Positions 36,243 to 45,002 of a stretch of 64,000 bases of DNA are shown here, one piece after another. Position numbers and translations under genes: made by a program. Below the pieces are notes generated by a model, which ran no database searches, was not told the origin of the DNA, and worked only from the letters and a program-made list of their open reading frames with translations. Each line of letters begins with the position of its first letter. Positions within the stretch are counted from its first letter, which is position 1. This DNA is from Rufibacter tibetensis (GTDB lineage Bacteria; Bacteroidota; Bacteroidia; Cytophagales; Hymenobacteraceae), in contig NZ_CP012643.1 of NCBI RefSeq assembly GCF_001310085.1, forward strand, positions 3,393,501-3,457,500, given 5' to 3'.

Positions 36243-37448
36243 ATGTTTCTTTTAGAATTATTAGGGAATAGCATCCTGTATGCCATAGGGGTTTATCTTC
36301 TGTTTAATTGCTGCTATCTGCTTTTCTTTTCCCTGGCCGGTCACAAAAAAATTAAGCCCCTTCAGGTGACGGTGAAGAAAAATCGTCGGATCTGTGTCTT
36401 GATTCCGGCTTACCGTGAGAACGAAGTAGTCCTGGAAACAAGCAGGGCTGCAATGAATCACCAGTACAATGGGGAGTTTGATGTGTATGTGATTGCAGAT
36501 GGATTGCTACCGGAAACTGTCTCAAAACTAAAAAGCTTTGGTGTAAACGTTATTGAGGTGTTTTTTGAAAAAAGCACCAAAGGCAAAGCACTCTCAACCG
36601 CCTTGGACCAAATTCCTGCAAATAAGTATGATATAGCAGCCATCCTGGATGTAGACAATATCATGGGGTCTGATTTCTTGCAGGAAGTGAACAATGCGTT
36701 TGGAGCTGGGTACAGAGTTGTGCAGGCGCATAGAACAGCCAAGAACATGGACTCCTCCTTCGCCTTTTTAGATGCCTGCAACGAGGAGATCAACAACCAC
36801 ATCTACCGAAAAGGGCACTTCGCGGTTGGAATGTCATCTGCATTGATTGGATCTGGAATGGCTTTTGGATTCTCATACCTTAAAGATTTGCTGAAAGGTA
36901 TTGGGGAAACAGTTGGCGAAGACAAGGAACTGGATTTCAGAATTGTAAAAGACCAGGAAAGAATCTGCTACTTAGATAAGGTCTATGTGTATGATGAAAA
37001 AATTGAGAATGCCAAAGTCTTCACCCAGCAAAGAACAAGGTGGATTGCAGCCCAGGTAGAGTTCCTGAAAAAGTATGCAGGTGAAGGAGTAGTGCAGTTA
37101 GTGAAGCATGGCAACTTTGAGTTTTTCAACAAGGTGGTGCAAGCGTTCTTGGTGCCCAGAGTTCTGCTGATTGGTATTCTAGGATTGTTTTTCTTGTCTT
37201 CGTTTCTTCTGCCTGTAGGACCATCTCCTCTCTTCTGGGGAATTCAATTAGTCATGTTGAGCGCCGCTCTTTTTATAGCATTGCCTGCAAGATTTTACAA
37301 GAGCAAGCAATTAGTGCAGGCCTTGGTTCAGCTTCCGTATGCATTGTTTTGCATGGTAAAAGCCTTGTTTCAAATCAAGAAAGCCAAGACCTCTTTCCTT
37401 TCAACTCCTCACAAAGTGAAAAGCGTTTCAGCAGAAGTAAATGTATAA
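36243..37448 (+). CDS. Membrane GT2 glycosyltransferase, processive-synthase-like
   Basis: A GT2 enzyme of 401 residues from ATG 36243. A TTG at 36231 is in frame, but the purine-rich AAGTAAGGAG abuts it and is better spaced for the ATG. An N-terminal membrane helix precedes the GT-A domain (ICVLIPAYRENEVV, VIADG, AILDVDN with a DxD-type motif, GEDKELDFRI). QQRTRW matches the QxxRW motif of membrane-bound processive GT2 enzymes. Two or three C-terminal membrane helices follow. It may be processive or act once on the lipid-linked repeat. Confidence 0.88.
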   Translation: MFLLELLGNSILYAIGVYLLFNCCYLLFFSLAGHKKIKPLQVTVKKNRRICVLIPAYRENEVVLETSRAAMNHQYNGEFDVYVIADGLLPETVSKLKSFGVNVIEVFFEKSTKGKALSTALDQIPANKYDIAAILDVDNIMGSDFLQEVNNAFGAGYRVVQAHRTAKNMDSSFAFLDACNEEINNHIYRKGHFAVGMSSALIGSGMAFGFSYLKDLLKGIGETVGEDKELDFRIVKDQERICYLDKVYVYDEKIENAKVFTQQRTRWIAAQVEFLKKYAGEGVVQLVKHGNFEFFNKVVQAFLVPRVLLIGILGLFFLSSFLLPVGPSPLFWGIQLVMLSAALFIALPARFYKSKQLVQALVQLPYALFCMVKALFQIKKAKTSFLSTPHKVKSVSAEVNV

Positions 37449-37466
37449 CCCCTAATTTTTAAAAAT

Positions 37467-37556
37467 ATGCCTTTCGAAATTTTTATTGTTCCAGCTTTAG
37501 TTTTTCTGGTGATAGGTTTCATAAGTGGTTTGAAAGCCAGCAAAAAAAGTCAATAG
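37467..37556 (+). CDS. 29-residue single-pass membrane peptide
   Basis: ATG at 37467 to TAG at 37554-37556 encodes 29 residues: a short N-terminus, a hydrophobic helix (IFIVPALVFLVIGFISG) and a positively charged tail (KASKKSQ). This gives a clear N-out/C-in single-pass topology. It fills the 132-bp gap between two membrane-linked glycosyltransferases of the same operon. The composition is too regular to be an obvious accident. It may be a stabilising subunit of one of the flanking enzymes; no family is known to me. Confidence 0.5.
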   Translation: MPFEIFIVPALVFLVIGFISGLKASKKSQ

Positions 37557-37580
37557 TCATTCGCTTAAGCATTCAACCAC

Positions 37581-38768
37581 ATGGAAGTTCTTGAAATTAC
37601 ACTTTGGGCAGCTTTTGCAATTGTGTTCTACACGTATTTTGGATACGCTCTTGTTGCCTGGATTTTAGCGAAAGCTAAACGTGCCTTCAGCAAATCAAAT
37701 CCTTTGCAGGAATATGAGCCTGAGGTAACCTTGGTAGTGCCGGCTTATAATGAAGCACCAATCCTGGAAAGCAAAATTGTTAATAGCCTAGCTTTAGATT
37801 ATCCAGCCGATAAGCTGAAGGTTATATTCATTACAGACGGATCAACTGATAACGCCGCAGAAGTATTAATGAAATACCCGCAGGTGGAACACCTGCACTC
37901 TCCTGTAAGGGGAGGAAAGGCATTGGCTGAGAACAGAGCCATGCAATTCGTGAAAACTCCTTACGTAATTTTCACCGACTGCAACTCTTATTTAAACAAA
38001 GAGGCCGTAAGGGAGATGGTAAAGCATTACCAAGATCCTAAAGTTGGGGCTGTATCTGGAGAGAAGAAAGTTTTAGCGCTTGACTCTGCCCCAGGAGCGG
38101 GAGAAGGCTTGTACTGGAAGTATGAGTCGTTCCTGAAACGCTGTGATTCGGAAATTTACAGCCTGATGGGAGCCGCCGGAGAGTTGGTGTCTTTTAGAAG
38201 TGATTTGTTTAAACCGCTGGAAAAAGACACAATTCTGGATGACTTTGTGCAATCACTTAGAATAGTGGAGCAGGGGTACAAGGTAGTATATGAACCTAAT
38301 GCATATGCCTCAGAAACTCCTTCTACCTCTATTGCCGAGGAAATGAAGCGTAAGGTAAGAATCTGTGCAGGTGGCTGGCAGTCAATGGTGCGTTTGGGTT
38401 CGCTTTTGAATCCCTTTAATCAACCATTGGTGACGTTCCTTTACGTGTCGCATCGGGTATTGCGCTGGAGTCTGGCTCCTCTCATGCTGGCGCTCTTGCT
38501 GCCAGTTAACTTTCTGCTTGCCTGGAATAAAGGTGGTTTGTACACCTGGCTTTTTATAGCGCAAGTGTTCTTCTACTCTGCCTCTTGGTTAGGTTGGCAA
38601 GCTGAAATGAGAGGTAAAAAAATAAAAATTTTACTCTTGCCTCTGTACTTCAGCATGATGAACGTGGCAGTTTTTGCAGGATTCTTCCGGTTTATCCGGA
38701 ACGCTCAGCCTGCTGCTTGGGAGAAGGCTGAAAGATCAGCTATTCCAGTGACAAGCATTAGCCAGTAA
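37581..38768 (+). CDS. Membrane GT2 glycosyltransferase
   Basis: A 395-residue GT2 enzyme with an N-terminal membrane helix (ITLWAAFAIVFYTYFGYALV). The GT-A domain has TLVVPAYNEAP, IFITDGSTDN, FTDCNSYL as the DxD-equivalent and ILDDFVQSLRIVEQGYKVVY as catalytic acidic region. EEMKRKVRICAGGWQSM stands where QxxRW would be. Three C-terminal membrane helices follow. The architecture resembles ICA/BcsA-like glycosyltransferases. It should extend the repeat unit at the inner face of the membrane. Confidence 0.88.
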   Translation: MEVLEITLWAAFAIVFYTYFGYALVAWILAKAKRAFSKSNPLQEYEPEVTLVVPAYNEAPILESKIVNSLALDYPADKLKVIFITDGSTDNAAEVLMKYPQVEHLHSPVRGGKALAENRAMQFVKTPYVIFTDCNSYLNKEAVREMVKHYQDPKVGAVSGEKKVLALDSAPGAGEGLYWKYESFLKRCDSEIYSLMGAAGELVSFRSDLFKPLEKDTILDDFVQSLRIVEQGYKVVYEPNAYASETPSTSIAEEMKRKVRICAGGWQSMVRLGSLLNPFNQPLVTFLYVSHRVLRWSLAPLMLALLLPVNFLLAWNKGGLYTWLFIAQVFFYSASWLGWQAEMRGKKIKILLLPLYFSMMNVAVFAGFFRFIRNAQPAAWEKAERSAIPVTSISQ

Positions 38769-38824
38769 GTTGGAGATTCAATAAAGGTTATCAGGAACTG
38801 TTTAGAACCTAAAAAGACAAGACA

Positions 38825-39466
38825 TTGAGCTACGTACAAAAAATAAAATCAGATCCCCGGCTGAAAGCCTTTGCTCTTTATCTGCTGATGCCTAAAAACC
38901 AGGCAAGACCCAGATGGTGGGTTCAACAGTTTATGAATCCTTTTTACCATAAAAAGGGTACAAACGCCGTGTTCTGCCGCAAGTCTAGGTTAGATGTTTT
39001 ACCATTTAACCCCTTCACCATTGGTAGTGGCTCGGTAGTTGAGGACTATGCCGTGGTGAATAACGGGATGGGAGCTGTACATATTGGTGATAACACCTTT
39101 GTAGGTCTTTTTGATGTGGTCATAGGGCCTGTTACCATTGGCAACAATGTCATCATTGCCCAGCACGTAGTCATTTCAGGGTTAAATCACGGATATGAAA
39201 ACGTTCTGGTGCCTATAAAAGACCAGCCATGTACTACTGCTGAAATAGTGATTGAAGATGATTGCTGGATTGGGGCAAATGCGGTGATCACCGCCGGTGT
39301 ACGCATAGGGAAACACTCTGTGGTAGCGGCAGGGAGCGTGGTGACCAAAGATGTTCCCCCTTTCTCTGTGGTAGGAGGAAACCCCGCCCGCATTTTAAAG
39401 GAGTATAACCCAGATGTTGCCAAATGGGAGAGGTTCCAAAAGGTAGATAAAGGGCAGCTGGTCTGA
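38825..39466 (+). CDS. Left-handed beta-helix (hexapeptide) acyltransferase
   Basis: A 213-residue acyltransferase, probably an O-acetyltransferase decorating the polysaccharide. It appears to start at TTG; residues SDPRLKAFALYLLMPKNQAR look conserved and lie upstream of the first good internal ATG. Hexapeptide repeats (IGDNTFVGLFDVVIG, IGNNVIIAQHV, IEDDCWIGANAVITAGVRIG) fill residues 70-195. The catalytic His lies in VISGLNHGYE. It matches the xenobiotic/maltose acetyltransferase group that uses acetyl-CoA. Confidence 0.85.
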   Translation: MSYVQKIKSDPRLKAFALYLLMPKNQARPRWWVQQFMNPFYHKKGTNAVFCRKSRLDVLPFNPFTIGSGSVVEDYAVVNNGMGAVHIGDNTFVGLFDVVIGPVTIGNNVIIAQHVVISGLNHGYENVLVPIKDQPCTTAEIVIEDDCWIGANAVITAGVRIGKHSVVAAGSVVTKDVPPFSVVGGNPARILKEYNPDVAKWERFQKVDKGQLV

Positions 39467-39570
39467 ATTAGTAAGAGAAATAGAAATACAGAAATTATCT
39501 AGTTTTCTAAAATCACATTAAAAATATAAGGCTGAAAAGGCCTGATTTCATTGTAAATAATGCTGTTGTT

Positions 39571-40428
39571 ATGAGACAATTCAAGAACCCAACCTGGATA
39601 AATGACATAAAATTTGAGTACGAGAGCTTTGATCAAATACCCGCCCATGTATTTGATCAAATAAACAGAGACTTGGATAAGGTGCAAAGCAAGCAACCCT
39701 TGGTGAGCATTGTGATGTCTGCCTGGAATGAGGAGGTGAACTTGCTTAGAACAATTGCAAGTATGTCCAGAATGAAAACCAAATATCCTTTTGAGATCAT
39801 TGTGATTAACAATAACTCACAGGATAGAACCCAGGATACAATGGACAGGCTGCACGTAAAACGTTTGTTCCAACCTAAACAAGGATGCGGGTTTGCGCGC
39901 CAAATGGGGATGGAGCATGCCGCTGGCAAATACATTCTTTTAGCTGATGCAGACTGCTATTATCCTTCCTGCTGGATAGACGAAATGATAGATGTTCTTA
40001 CCCAACCAGACGTGGTATGTGTGTATGGCAGGTATTCTTTCATAAGCGAAAAAGGCTTCCCAAGATGGAAACTGTCATTGCTTGAATTGATGAAGGATGC
40101 CTTTGCAGAAATTAGACACATCAAACGACCATATTATAACTCGTTTGGATTAAGCATGGGCTTTATCAAAGAGTATGGGATGAAGATAGGTTTCGTCCCT
40201 TCAAAATGGAGAGGCGATGACGGGATGCTTTGCCTTGGCCTCATGAAGTATGGTAAAATAAAGCAGGTTCGGTCAAACAAAGCAAGAATCTGGACAGCAC
40301 CCAGAACTTTGCAACGGAGCGGATCCTTCTCGCAAGTTTTAAAAGAAAGAATCTTAATAGAAGCCAAACGCTTCAAAGGCAATTTCAATAACAAAATGCC
40401 AAAGGATCTAAGCATGCAGGATGAATAG
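39571..40428 (+). CDS. GT2 glycosyltransferase
   Basis: A 285-residue soluble GT-A enzyme. It has SIVMSAWNEEVNL, IIVINNNSQDRT, GFARQMGMEHAAGKYILLAD and the metal-binding ADADC. The acceptor region includes WRGDDGMLCLGLMKYG, where GDD is the likely catalytic acid. No membrane helix is seen. It probably adds one sugar to the repeat unit. A 155-bp gap separates it from the tandem mosaic glycosyltransferases. Confidence 0.87.
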   Translation: MRQFKNPTWINDIKFEYESFDQIPAHVFDQINRDLDKVQSKQPLVSIVMSAWNEEVNLLRTIASMSRMKTKYPFEIIVINNNSQDRTQDTMDRLHVKRLFQPKQGCGFARQMGMEHAAGKYILLADADCYYPSCWIDEMIDVLTQPDVVCVYGRYSFISEKGFPRWKLSLLELMKDAFAEIRHIKRPYYNSFGLSMGFIKEYGMKIGFVPSKWRGDDGMLCLGLMKYGKIKQVRSNKARIWTAPRTLQRSGSFSQVLKERILIEAKRFKGNFNNKMPKDLSMQDE

Positions 40429-40572
40429 TTAATAGCGCATAAGAGCTCCTTTTAATGGTTCTTTTCTGAAAATCGTTATGAAACTGAATAAGGTTGTTTG
40501 AAGAAGGAAAGGATGTTTCTGGCGAAATGAAATGAGGAAAGCTTTTGATAATCATCAATGCATTTTTCACAT

Positions 40573-40964
40573 AACACTGAGATATGACTAACACCGAAGC
40601 ACCCTTTTATTTTCCTGGCGTCACGCTACTGATCACGCACTACAACCGGAGCGGCTCTTTGGAGCGGCTGCTGAGCGCCTGCCGCGAGCGGGGCTGCTCC
40701 TTCGACGACATCGTGGTCTCCGACGACGGGAGCAAGCCCGAGCACCTGGGCGCGCTGAAGAGGCTGCAGGGGCAGTACGGCTTCCAGCTGGTGACCACGC
40801 CGGTGAACCGGGGCCTGGGCAACAACATCAACAAGGGGCAGGACGCGGTCAAGACGCCCTACACGCTCTACGTGCAGGAGGACTTCGTGCCCACCCCCGC
40901 CTTCCCCGGGCACTTCCGCGACGCGCTGGAGATCATGAAGGCTGAGGACAAATGGGACCTGATT
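40573..40964. repeat. 392-bp direct repeat, copy 1 (GC-rich glycosyltransferase 5' half)
   Basis: This block, from AACACTGAGATATG to GACCTGATT, recurs at 41585-41976 with only 4 mismatches that I count by eye. It covers 11 bp of leader plus the first 127 codons. Its core (about 40618-40950) is strikingly GC-rich, with codons such as CTG, GGC, GAG and GAC dominating, whereas flanking sequence is AT-leaning. Composition switches abruptly at both ends. Confidence 0.95.
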
Positions 40965-41396
40965 ACCCTTTATGGTTATTCAGCCTACCCGTACATGAAG
41001 CCTTACAAGAAGGGCTTCTCCGAAAAAATCTTCAAGCCATGGCATACCAACCACCTAAAGTTTTATTATTACGGAGATCACCCTCATCTGAGAAGAAGTG
41101 ACTTCCTGAAAAAATTTGGAAGGTATGTAGAGGGCAAGAATGTAGATGTAACGGAACTCACCATGAGCCTATCCTTCATAAAGAACCAGGGGAGAGGGCT
41201 TATGTTCGATCAATACAAGGCCTTGTTTGATCAGGTAAACACAAGCCAGGAGCCCAGTACGGCTACTTACCGACAGAACTGGAGAGAGCGTAAACATGCA
41301 GCCGTCCTTTTTATGAGATGGTTGTATTTGAAATACAAATTCTTAAACCTGAACTACAGATTATTACTCACAAACAAGATTGAACATACAGTTTAA
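40584..41396 (+). CDS. GT2 glycosyltransferase with GC-rich, duplicated catalytic half (copy 1)
   Basis: A 270-residue GT-A enzyme. Residues 1-127 hold the nucleotide-sugar binding half (TLLITHYNRSGSLERLLSAC, IVVSDDGSK, VNRGLGNNIN, YVQEDFVP as DxD-like motif). They are nearly identical to those of the next gene, both in protein and DNA. Residues 128-270, the acceptor-side half, diverge (YSAYPYMKPYKKGFSEKIF, DHPHLRRSDFLKKFG) and use the AT-leaning codons of the neighbourhood. This suggests a recently replaced or homogenised donor half joined to an older acceptor half. Donor specificity should match its neighbour while acceptor may differ. Confidence 0.88.
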   Translation: MTNTEAPFYFPGVTLLITHYNRSGSLERLLSACRERGCSFDDIVVSDDGSKPEHLGALKRLQGQYGFQLVTTPVNRGLGNNINKGQDAVKTPYTLYVQEDFVPTPAFPGHFRDALEIMKAEDKWDLITLYGYSAYPYMKPYKKGFSEKIFKPWHTNHLKFYYYGDHPHLRRSDFLKKFGRYVEGKNVDVTELTMSLSFIKNQGRGLMFDQYKALFDQVNTSQEPSTATYRQNWRERKHAAVLFMRWLYLKYKFLNLNYRLLLTNKIEHTV

Positions 41397-41584
41397 CTTA
41401 GAATTAAAACATCAGATAGAAAAGTTGGTAAGACAGGAGTAGAATTTAGATAAGCCACACATGCTCCAGTATAGAGCATAGATTACGGAAAGATCTACTG
41501 GCCTTGTGCGAAGAAAACACTCTTAAACAAACCAAAATTGAGGAAACAGCACCGCTTATACTTACAAGCTTGTTGGTTCCACAA

Positions 41585-41976
41585 AACACTGAGATATGGC
41601 TAACACCGAAGCACCCTTTTATTTTCCTGGCGTCACGCTGCTGATCACGCACTACAACCGGAGCGGCTCTTTGGAGCGGCTGCTGAGCGCCTGCCGCGAG
41701 CGGGGCTGCTCCTTCGACGACATCGTGGTCTCCGACGACGGGAGCAAGCCCGAGCACCTGGGCGCGCTGAAGAGGCTGCAGGGGCAGTACGGCTTCCAGC
41801 TGGTGACCACGCCGGTGAACCGGGGGCTGGGCAACAACATCAACAAGGGGCAGGACGCGGTCAAGACGCCCTACACGCTCTACGTGCAGGAGGACTTCGT
41901 GCCCACCCCCGCCTTCCCCGGGCACTTCCGCGACGCGCTGGAGATCATGAAGGCTGAGGACAAGTGGGACCTGATT
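41585..41976. repeat. 392-bp direct repeat, copy 2
   Basis: Near-identical second copy of the block at 40573-40964. The four differences are ACT to GCT in the second codon, CTA to CTG, GGC to GGG, and AAA to AAG. Three of the four are silent. Identity ends abruptly after the codon for Ile127. Confidence 0.95.
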
Positions 41977-42378
41977 GCCTTTTACTCTTATGCCGCTTAC
42001 CCGTACTTAAGGCCTTACAAGAAGGGATTTTCTGAGAAACTATATAAGCCCTGGTATATCAACTACAAGAAGATATATGCTTACTCAGATCACCCTCATC
42101 TAAGGAAAAGCGATTTCCTGAAGAAGTTTGGCAGATATGTGGAGGGAATCAAATCTGATAAAACGGAGTACCTGATGTGTGTGTCTTTCATCAAAAACAA
42201 GGGCCAAAGTTTATTCTTCAATGAATACAAAAGCTTGTTTGACCAGGTAAACCCAGAAGATGAGCCAAGTACAGTAACAAGAACCAAGTGGACTCAGAGT
42301 AATAATCTTTTTATTGTAGTGGTGAGAGATATTTATAGACAGATAAAATATAATTATGATCTTCACGTGGCAAAATGA
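41596..42378 (+). CDS. GT2 glycosyltransferase with GC-rich, duplicated catalytic half (copy 2)
   Basis: A 260-residue paralogue of the preceding enzyme. The first 127 residues differ at only one position (Ala2 for Thr2). The C-terminal half is clearly homologous but diverged (YAAYPYLRPYKKGFSEKLY, DHPHLRKSDFLKKFGRYVEG, then a different tail). The GC-rich core lies within codons 12-120. The 199-bp spacer between the genes is unique except for the 11 leader bases that belong to the repeat. It probably transfers the same donor sugar to a different acceptor position. Confidence 0.88.
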   Translation: MANTEAPFYFPGVTLLITHYNRSGSLERLLSACRERGCSFDDIVVSDDGSKPEHLGALKRLQGQYGFQLVTTPVNRGLGNNINKGQDAVKTPYTLYVQEDFVPTPAFPGHFRDALEIMKAEDKWDLIAFYSYAAYPYLRPYKKGFSEKLYKPWYINYKKIYAYSDHPHLRKSDFLKKFGRYVEGIKSDKTEYLMCVSFIKNKGQSLFFNEYKSLFDQVNPEDEPSTVTRTKWTQSNNLFIVVVRDIYRQIKYNYDLHVAK

Positions 42379-42434
42379 GGTCTAAAATAGTTTTATTTCG
42401 ATATTTGAAAAGTAGTGCAGTAACAGAATTTTAA

Positions 42435-43871
42435 ATGGACAACAAAAAGAAAGCAATAAATGGAGGAAAATGGGTGACTATCTCAACGGTAGTGACAACG
42501 TTGTTCCAATTTTTGCAGATTGCCATTCTTGCCAGACTTTTAGATCCTTTAGCTTTTGGTGTAGTTAGTATTAGTACCCTGATTATCAACTTTTTTAACA
42601 TTTTTGCTAATCTTGGTTTCTCAAATTCTATTATTCATAAACAGGAGAGCGATAGAAATATTCTGTCAACGCTTTATGGGCTAAACATCCTTTTAGGAGT
42701 GATTATCTTTCTGGTAATCAACTTTAGTTCATTTTTGGTGGTTGATTTCTATGATGAGCCAAGACTGACCAGTGTGTTGAGGGTATCATCCTTCTATTTC
42801 CTGATAGTGTACATTGGACAGATATATTCCATTTTGTTACAAAAGGAATTACTGTTTAAATCAGTAGCAATTGTAGATATAGTAGGAGCCTTGTTTGGCA
42901 CGTCAGTAACTGTAACCCTCGCCTATAATGGATTTGAGGAGCTTTCCTTGATCTATGGGCAGTTGGTCATGCAGACGGTTAAATCAGTCCTGCAGGTCTA
43001 TTATGGCCGTAAGTTCTTTCTGCCAGCATTTTATTTCAACATTAAGAAAGTCAAAGACCATTTGATGTTCGGGGTGTATAATGTGGGAGATGGACTCTTT
43101 AGCTTTTTTCAAAGTAATCTGGATAACATAGCCATCGGGGGGGTGTTGGGGGTGAAGATGCTAGGGTATTATACCATAGCCTATCAGTTGGCTATATTCC
43201 CAATCTCAAGACTTAACCCAATTGTATTGCAGGTGGCTTATCCGGTTATTGCTAAAATGAAGCAGGATGCGGCTGAGCTAAAGAGATCTTATCTTAAGAT
43301 ATTGGATTTGATTAGCTATGTGAACTTCCCTTTGCTAGCGGGCTTGTATATTACCGCTGAAAGTGTTGTTCCATTGATTTACGGGCCAGGCTGGGAACCT
43401 ACTATCTACTTAATCAAGATCTTTGTTTTTGTAAGTGCTTTCACTTGCCTTAGTCACCCATTGTTTACTTTAGCTTATACAAAAGGAAAACCTAATCTGC
43501 TATTTTACCTGAACCTGATCACCTTAGCCGTGAAATTGCCCTTAGTGTATTTTCTAGGTAAATACTGGGGAGTTACAGGAGTTGCATTCGCCTTTTTATT
43601 AGCTACGTTCATCAATTTCGCCTTGAATTTTGCTATAGTTCATCACCTGATAGGAAGCTTCCTGATGGATTTTGGTAAAATCATCATAAAGCCTATTGTG
43701 TATTGTTCCTTGCTAATCGGGATGGTTTTCCTGTACAAGTCTTTTGTTGGCTATCAGGGTTTAGTAAATACCATTGCTGAGATTGTAATAGGAGGGCTTG
43801 TTTATGGTGGCTTAACACTTGCCTTCAAATTGTCCTTTGAAGAATTAAAAGCACTTAAAAAGCTGGTTTAA
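42435..43871 (+). CDS. Wzx-type oligosaccharide flippase
   Basis: A 478-residue integral membrane protein of the MOP/polysaccharide-transport family with about 12-14 helices. The N-terminus reads KKKAINGGKWVTISTVVTTL and the first helix region ends ILARLLDPLAFGVVSISTL, a classic start for lipopolysaccharide flippases. It should translocate lipid-linked repeats across the inner membrane for the polymerase encoded at 33769. Together with the polymerase and the co-polymerase it makes this a Wzx/Wzy-type pathway. Confidence 0.9.
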   Translation: MDNKKKAINGGKWVTISTVVTTLFQFLQIAILARLLDPLAFGVVSISTLIINFFNIFANLGFSNSIIHKQESDRNILSTLYGLNILLGVIIFLVINFSSFLVVDFYDEPRLTSVLRVSSFYFLIVYIGQIYSILLQKELLFKSVAIVDIVGALFGTSVTVTLAYNGFEELSLIYGQLVMQTVKSVLQVYYGRKFFLPAFYFNIKKVKDHLMFGVYNVGDGLFSFFQSNLDNIAIGGVLGVKMLGYYTIAYQLAIFPISRLNPIVLQVAYPVIAKMKQDAAELKRSYLKILDLISYVNFPLLAGLYITAESVVPLIYGPGWEPTIYLIKIFVFVSAFTCLSHPLFTLAYTKGKPNLLFYLNLITLAVKLPLVYFLGKYWGVTGVAFAFLLATFINFALNFAIVHHLIGSFLMDFGKIIIKPIVYCSLLIGMVFLYKSFVGYQGLVNTIAEIVIGGLVYGGLTLAFKLSFEELKALKKLV

Positions 43872-43956
43872 AACCTATTTAAAAAACAGATTAGATAATA
43901 CTAGTTGTACTTAACTCTAGGTGCACTAAAGAAAGAGTAGATAAAATTCAATTTTT

Positions 43957-44913
43957 ATGAAAAGGTTAGTCCTTAGATCTTTATATGTGGTTGCCTTGGT
44001 GAGATATCCCAAGCTTAGAGATGATCTGCGGTTTTTTATGAGGGATAATTATTTTAGCAGATTAGCCCAAACCAAGTTTTTCTTCAAAGATTATCTTAAA
44101 AAAAAGAAGTATAAGGTCATAAAATATCAAGGTGAGTTTGACCAGGAACTAAGGTATGTTTTACCATTCGCCTACTGGCATTTTTTGAATGGTACATTAG
44201 ATAAAACTATTTCGTCAAAAGACACTAAGGAACTATACTTCTTTAGCGAAAACCATGAGGAAAGATACCAGAAGCGTGTTTGGAATGAAACCTATATGCA
44301 TTATGATGTGCCAAACATGACCCATAGCTTAACTTTTAGTTACAAAAAGTGGGCGCAGGTACCTTATAAAGCGCACTTCGCCAACAACATCTTCAAGTAT
44401 GAAAAACCTATTCTGGTAATCGCCAATAAGTATAACATTGAATGGGATCAGCCACCTATCAATTTCCTGGACATCCCAACACTTGATAAGATTGTTTCTA
44501 AGTACAAAGACAAGTACCAAATCATCTATAACAGACCTCTGTCAAACCAGATTGTTTTAGACAACAGTGAAGTTCTTGACCTGAATGAATACCCTTGGTT
44601 TAAAGAGAAGCATCCTGAGGTCATTTTGATGAATGATCTGTATGAAAAGTACAAAGGTTCAGTGGTGAATAACTTTAATCACCTGCAGTTAATGGTGTAT
44701 GCAAACTCAAACCGGTTTGTCTCTATTCACGGAGGAACTGCTATTCTTGCTTCCTATTTTGGTGGTACGAATATTATTTTATCAGATCCTAATTGGGGAA
44801 TGGAGTATCCCTTTAAAGAGTATTCAACCATAATGCCTAGGCTATCTGGTGCTAAAATCCTACATGCTAAAAATAAGGGTGAGGTTTTGGAGCATGTTTT
44901 TAACAACTATTAA
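43957..44913 (+). CDS. Unassigned protein of the polysaccharide locus, possible GT-B glycosyltransferase
   Basis: A 318-residue soluble protein I cannot place with confidence. The last third (LMVYANSNRFVSIHGGTAIL, ASYFGGTNIILSDPNWG) resembles the nucleotide-sugar binding half of GT-B enzymes, where a Gly-rich loop follows a Ser/His. The N-terminal half is Lys/Tyr/Phe-rich without a signal peptide or membrane helix. It lies between the flippase and a GT4-type enzyme in the same orientation, so a glycosyltransferase role is likely by context. Confidence 0.6.
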   Translation: MKRLVLRSLYVVALVRYPKLRDDLRFFMRDNYFSRLAQTKFFFKDYLKKKKYKVIKYQGEFDQELRYVLPFAYWHFLNGTLDKTISSKDTKELYFFSENHEERYQKRVWNETYMHYDVPNMTHSLTFSYKKWAQVPYKAHFANNIFKYEKPILVIANKYNIEWDQPPINFLDIPTLDKIVSKYKDKYQIIYNRPLSNQIVLDNSEVLDLNEYPWFKEKHPEVILMNDLYEKYKGSVVNNFNHLQLMVYANSNRFVSIHGGTAILASYFGGTNIILSDPNWGMEYPFKEYSTIMPRLSGAKILHAKNKGEVLEHVFNNY

Positions 44914-45002
44914 TCTGAAGGTAACTCTTTTAGTTTGATTGGTCTCAGGATAGTTTTAGTTGGTTAAGCAGATACAGCAGTGTCTATTAAATTTTACTTT
45001 AC

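Noticed and set aside
40626-40913. 95-codon minus-strand open frame
   Set aside because: Same antisense artefact in the first copy of the GC-rich block; identity to the other antisense frame only reflects the DNA repeat.
41446-41925. 159-codon minus-strand open frame
   Set aside because: It lies antisense to the GC-rich block of the second tandem glycosyltransferase. GC-rich codon use removes stops from the opposite strand, and the predicted protein is repetitive in Val, Gly and His. The + strand frame has clear GT2 motifs.
40573-41976. Insertion sequence or retroelement as explanation for the direct repeat
   Set aside because: The repeat is coding in both copies, has no terminal inverted repeats or transposase, and each copy continues into a homologous but diverged gene half. 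Duplication with conversion fits better.
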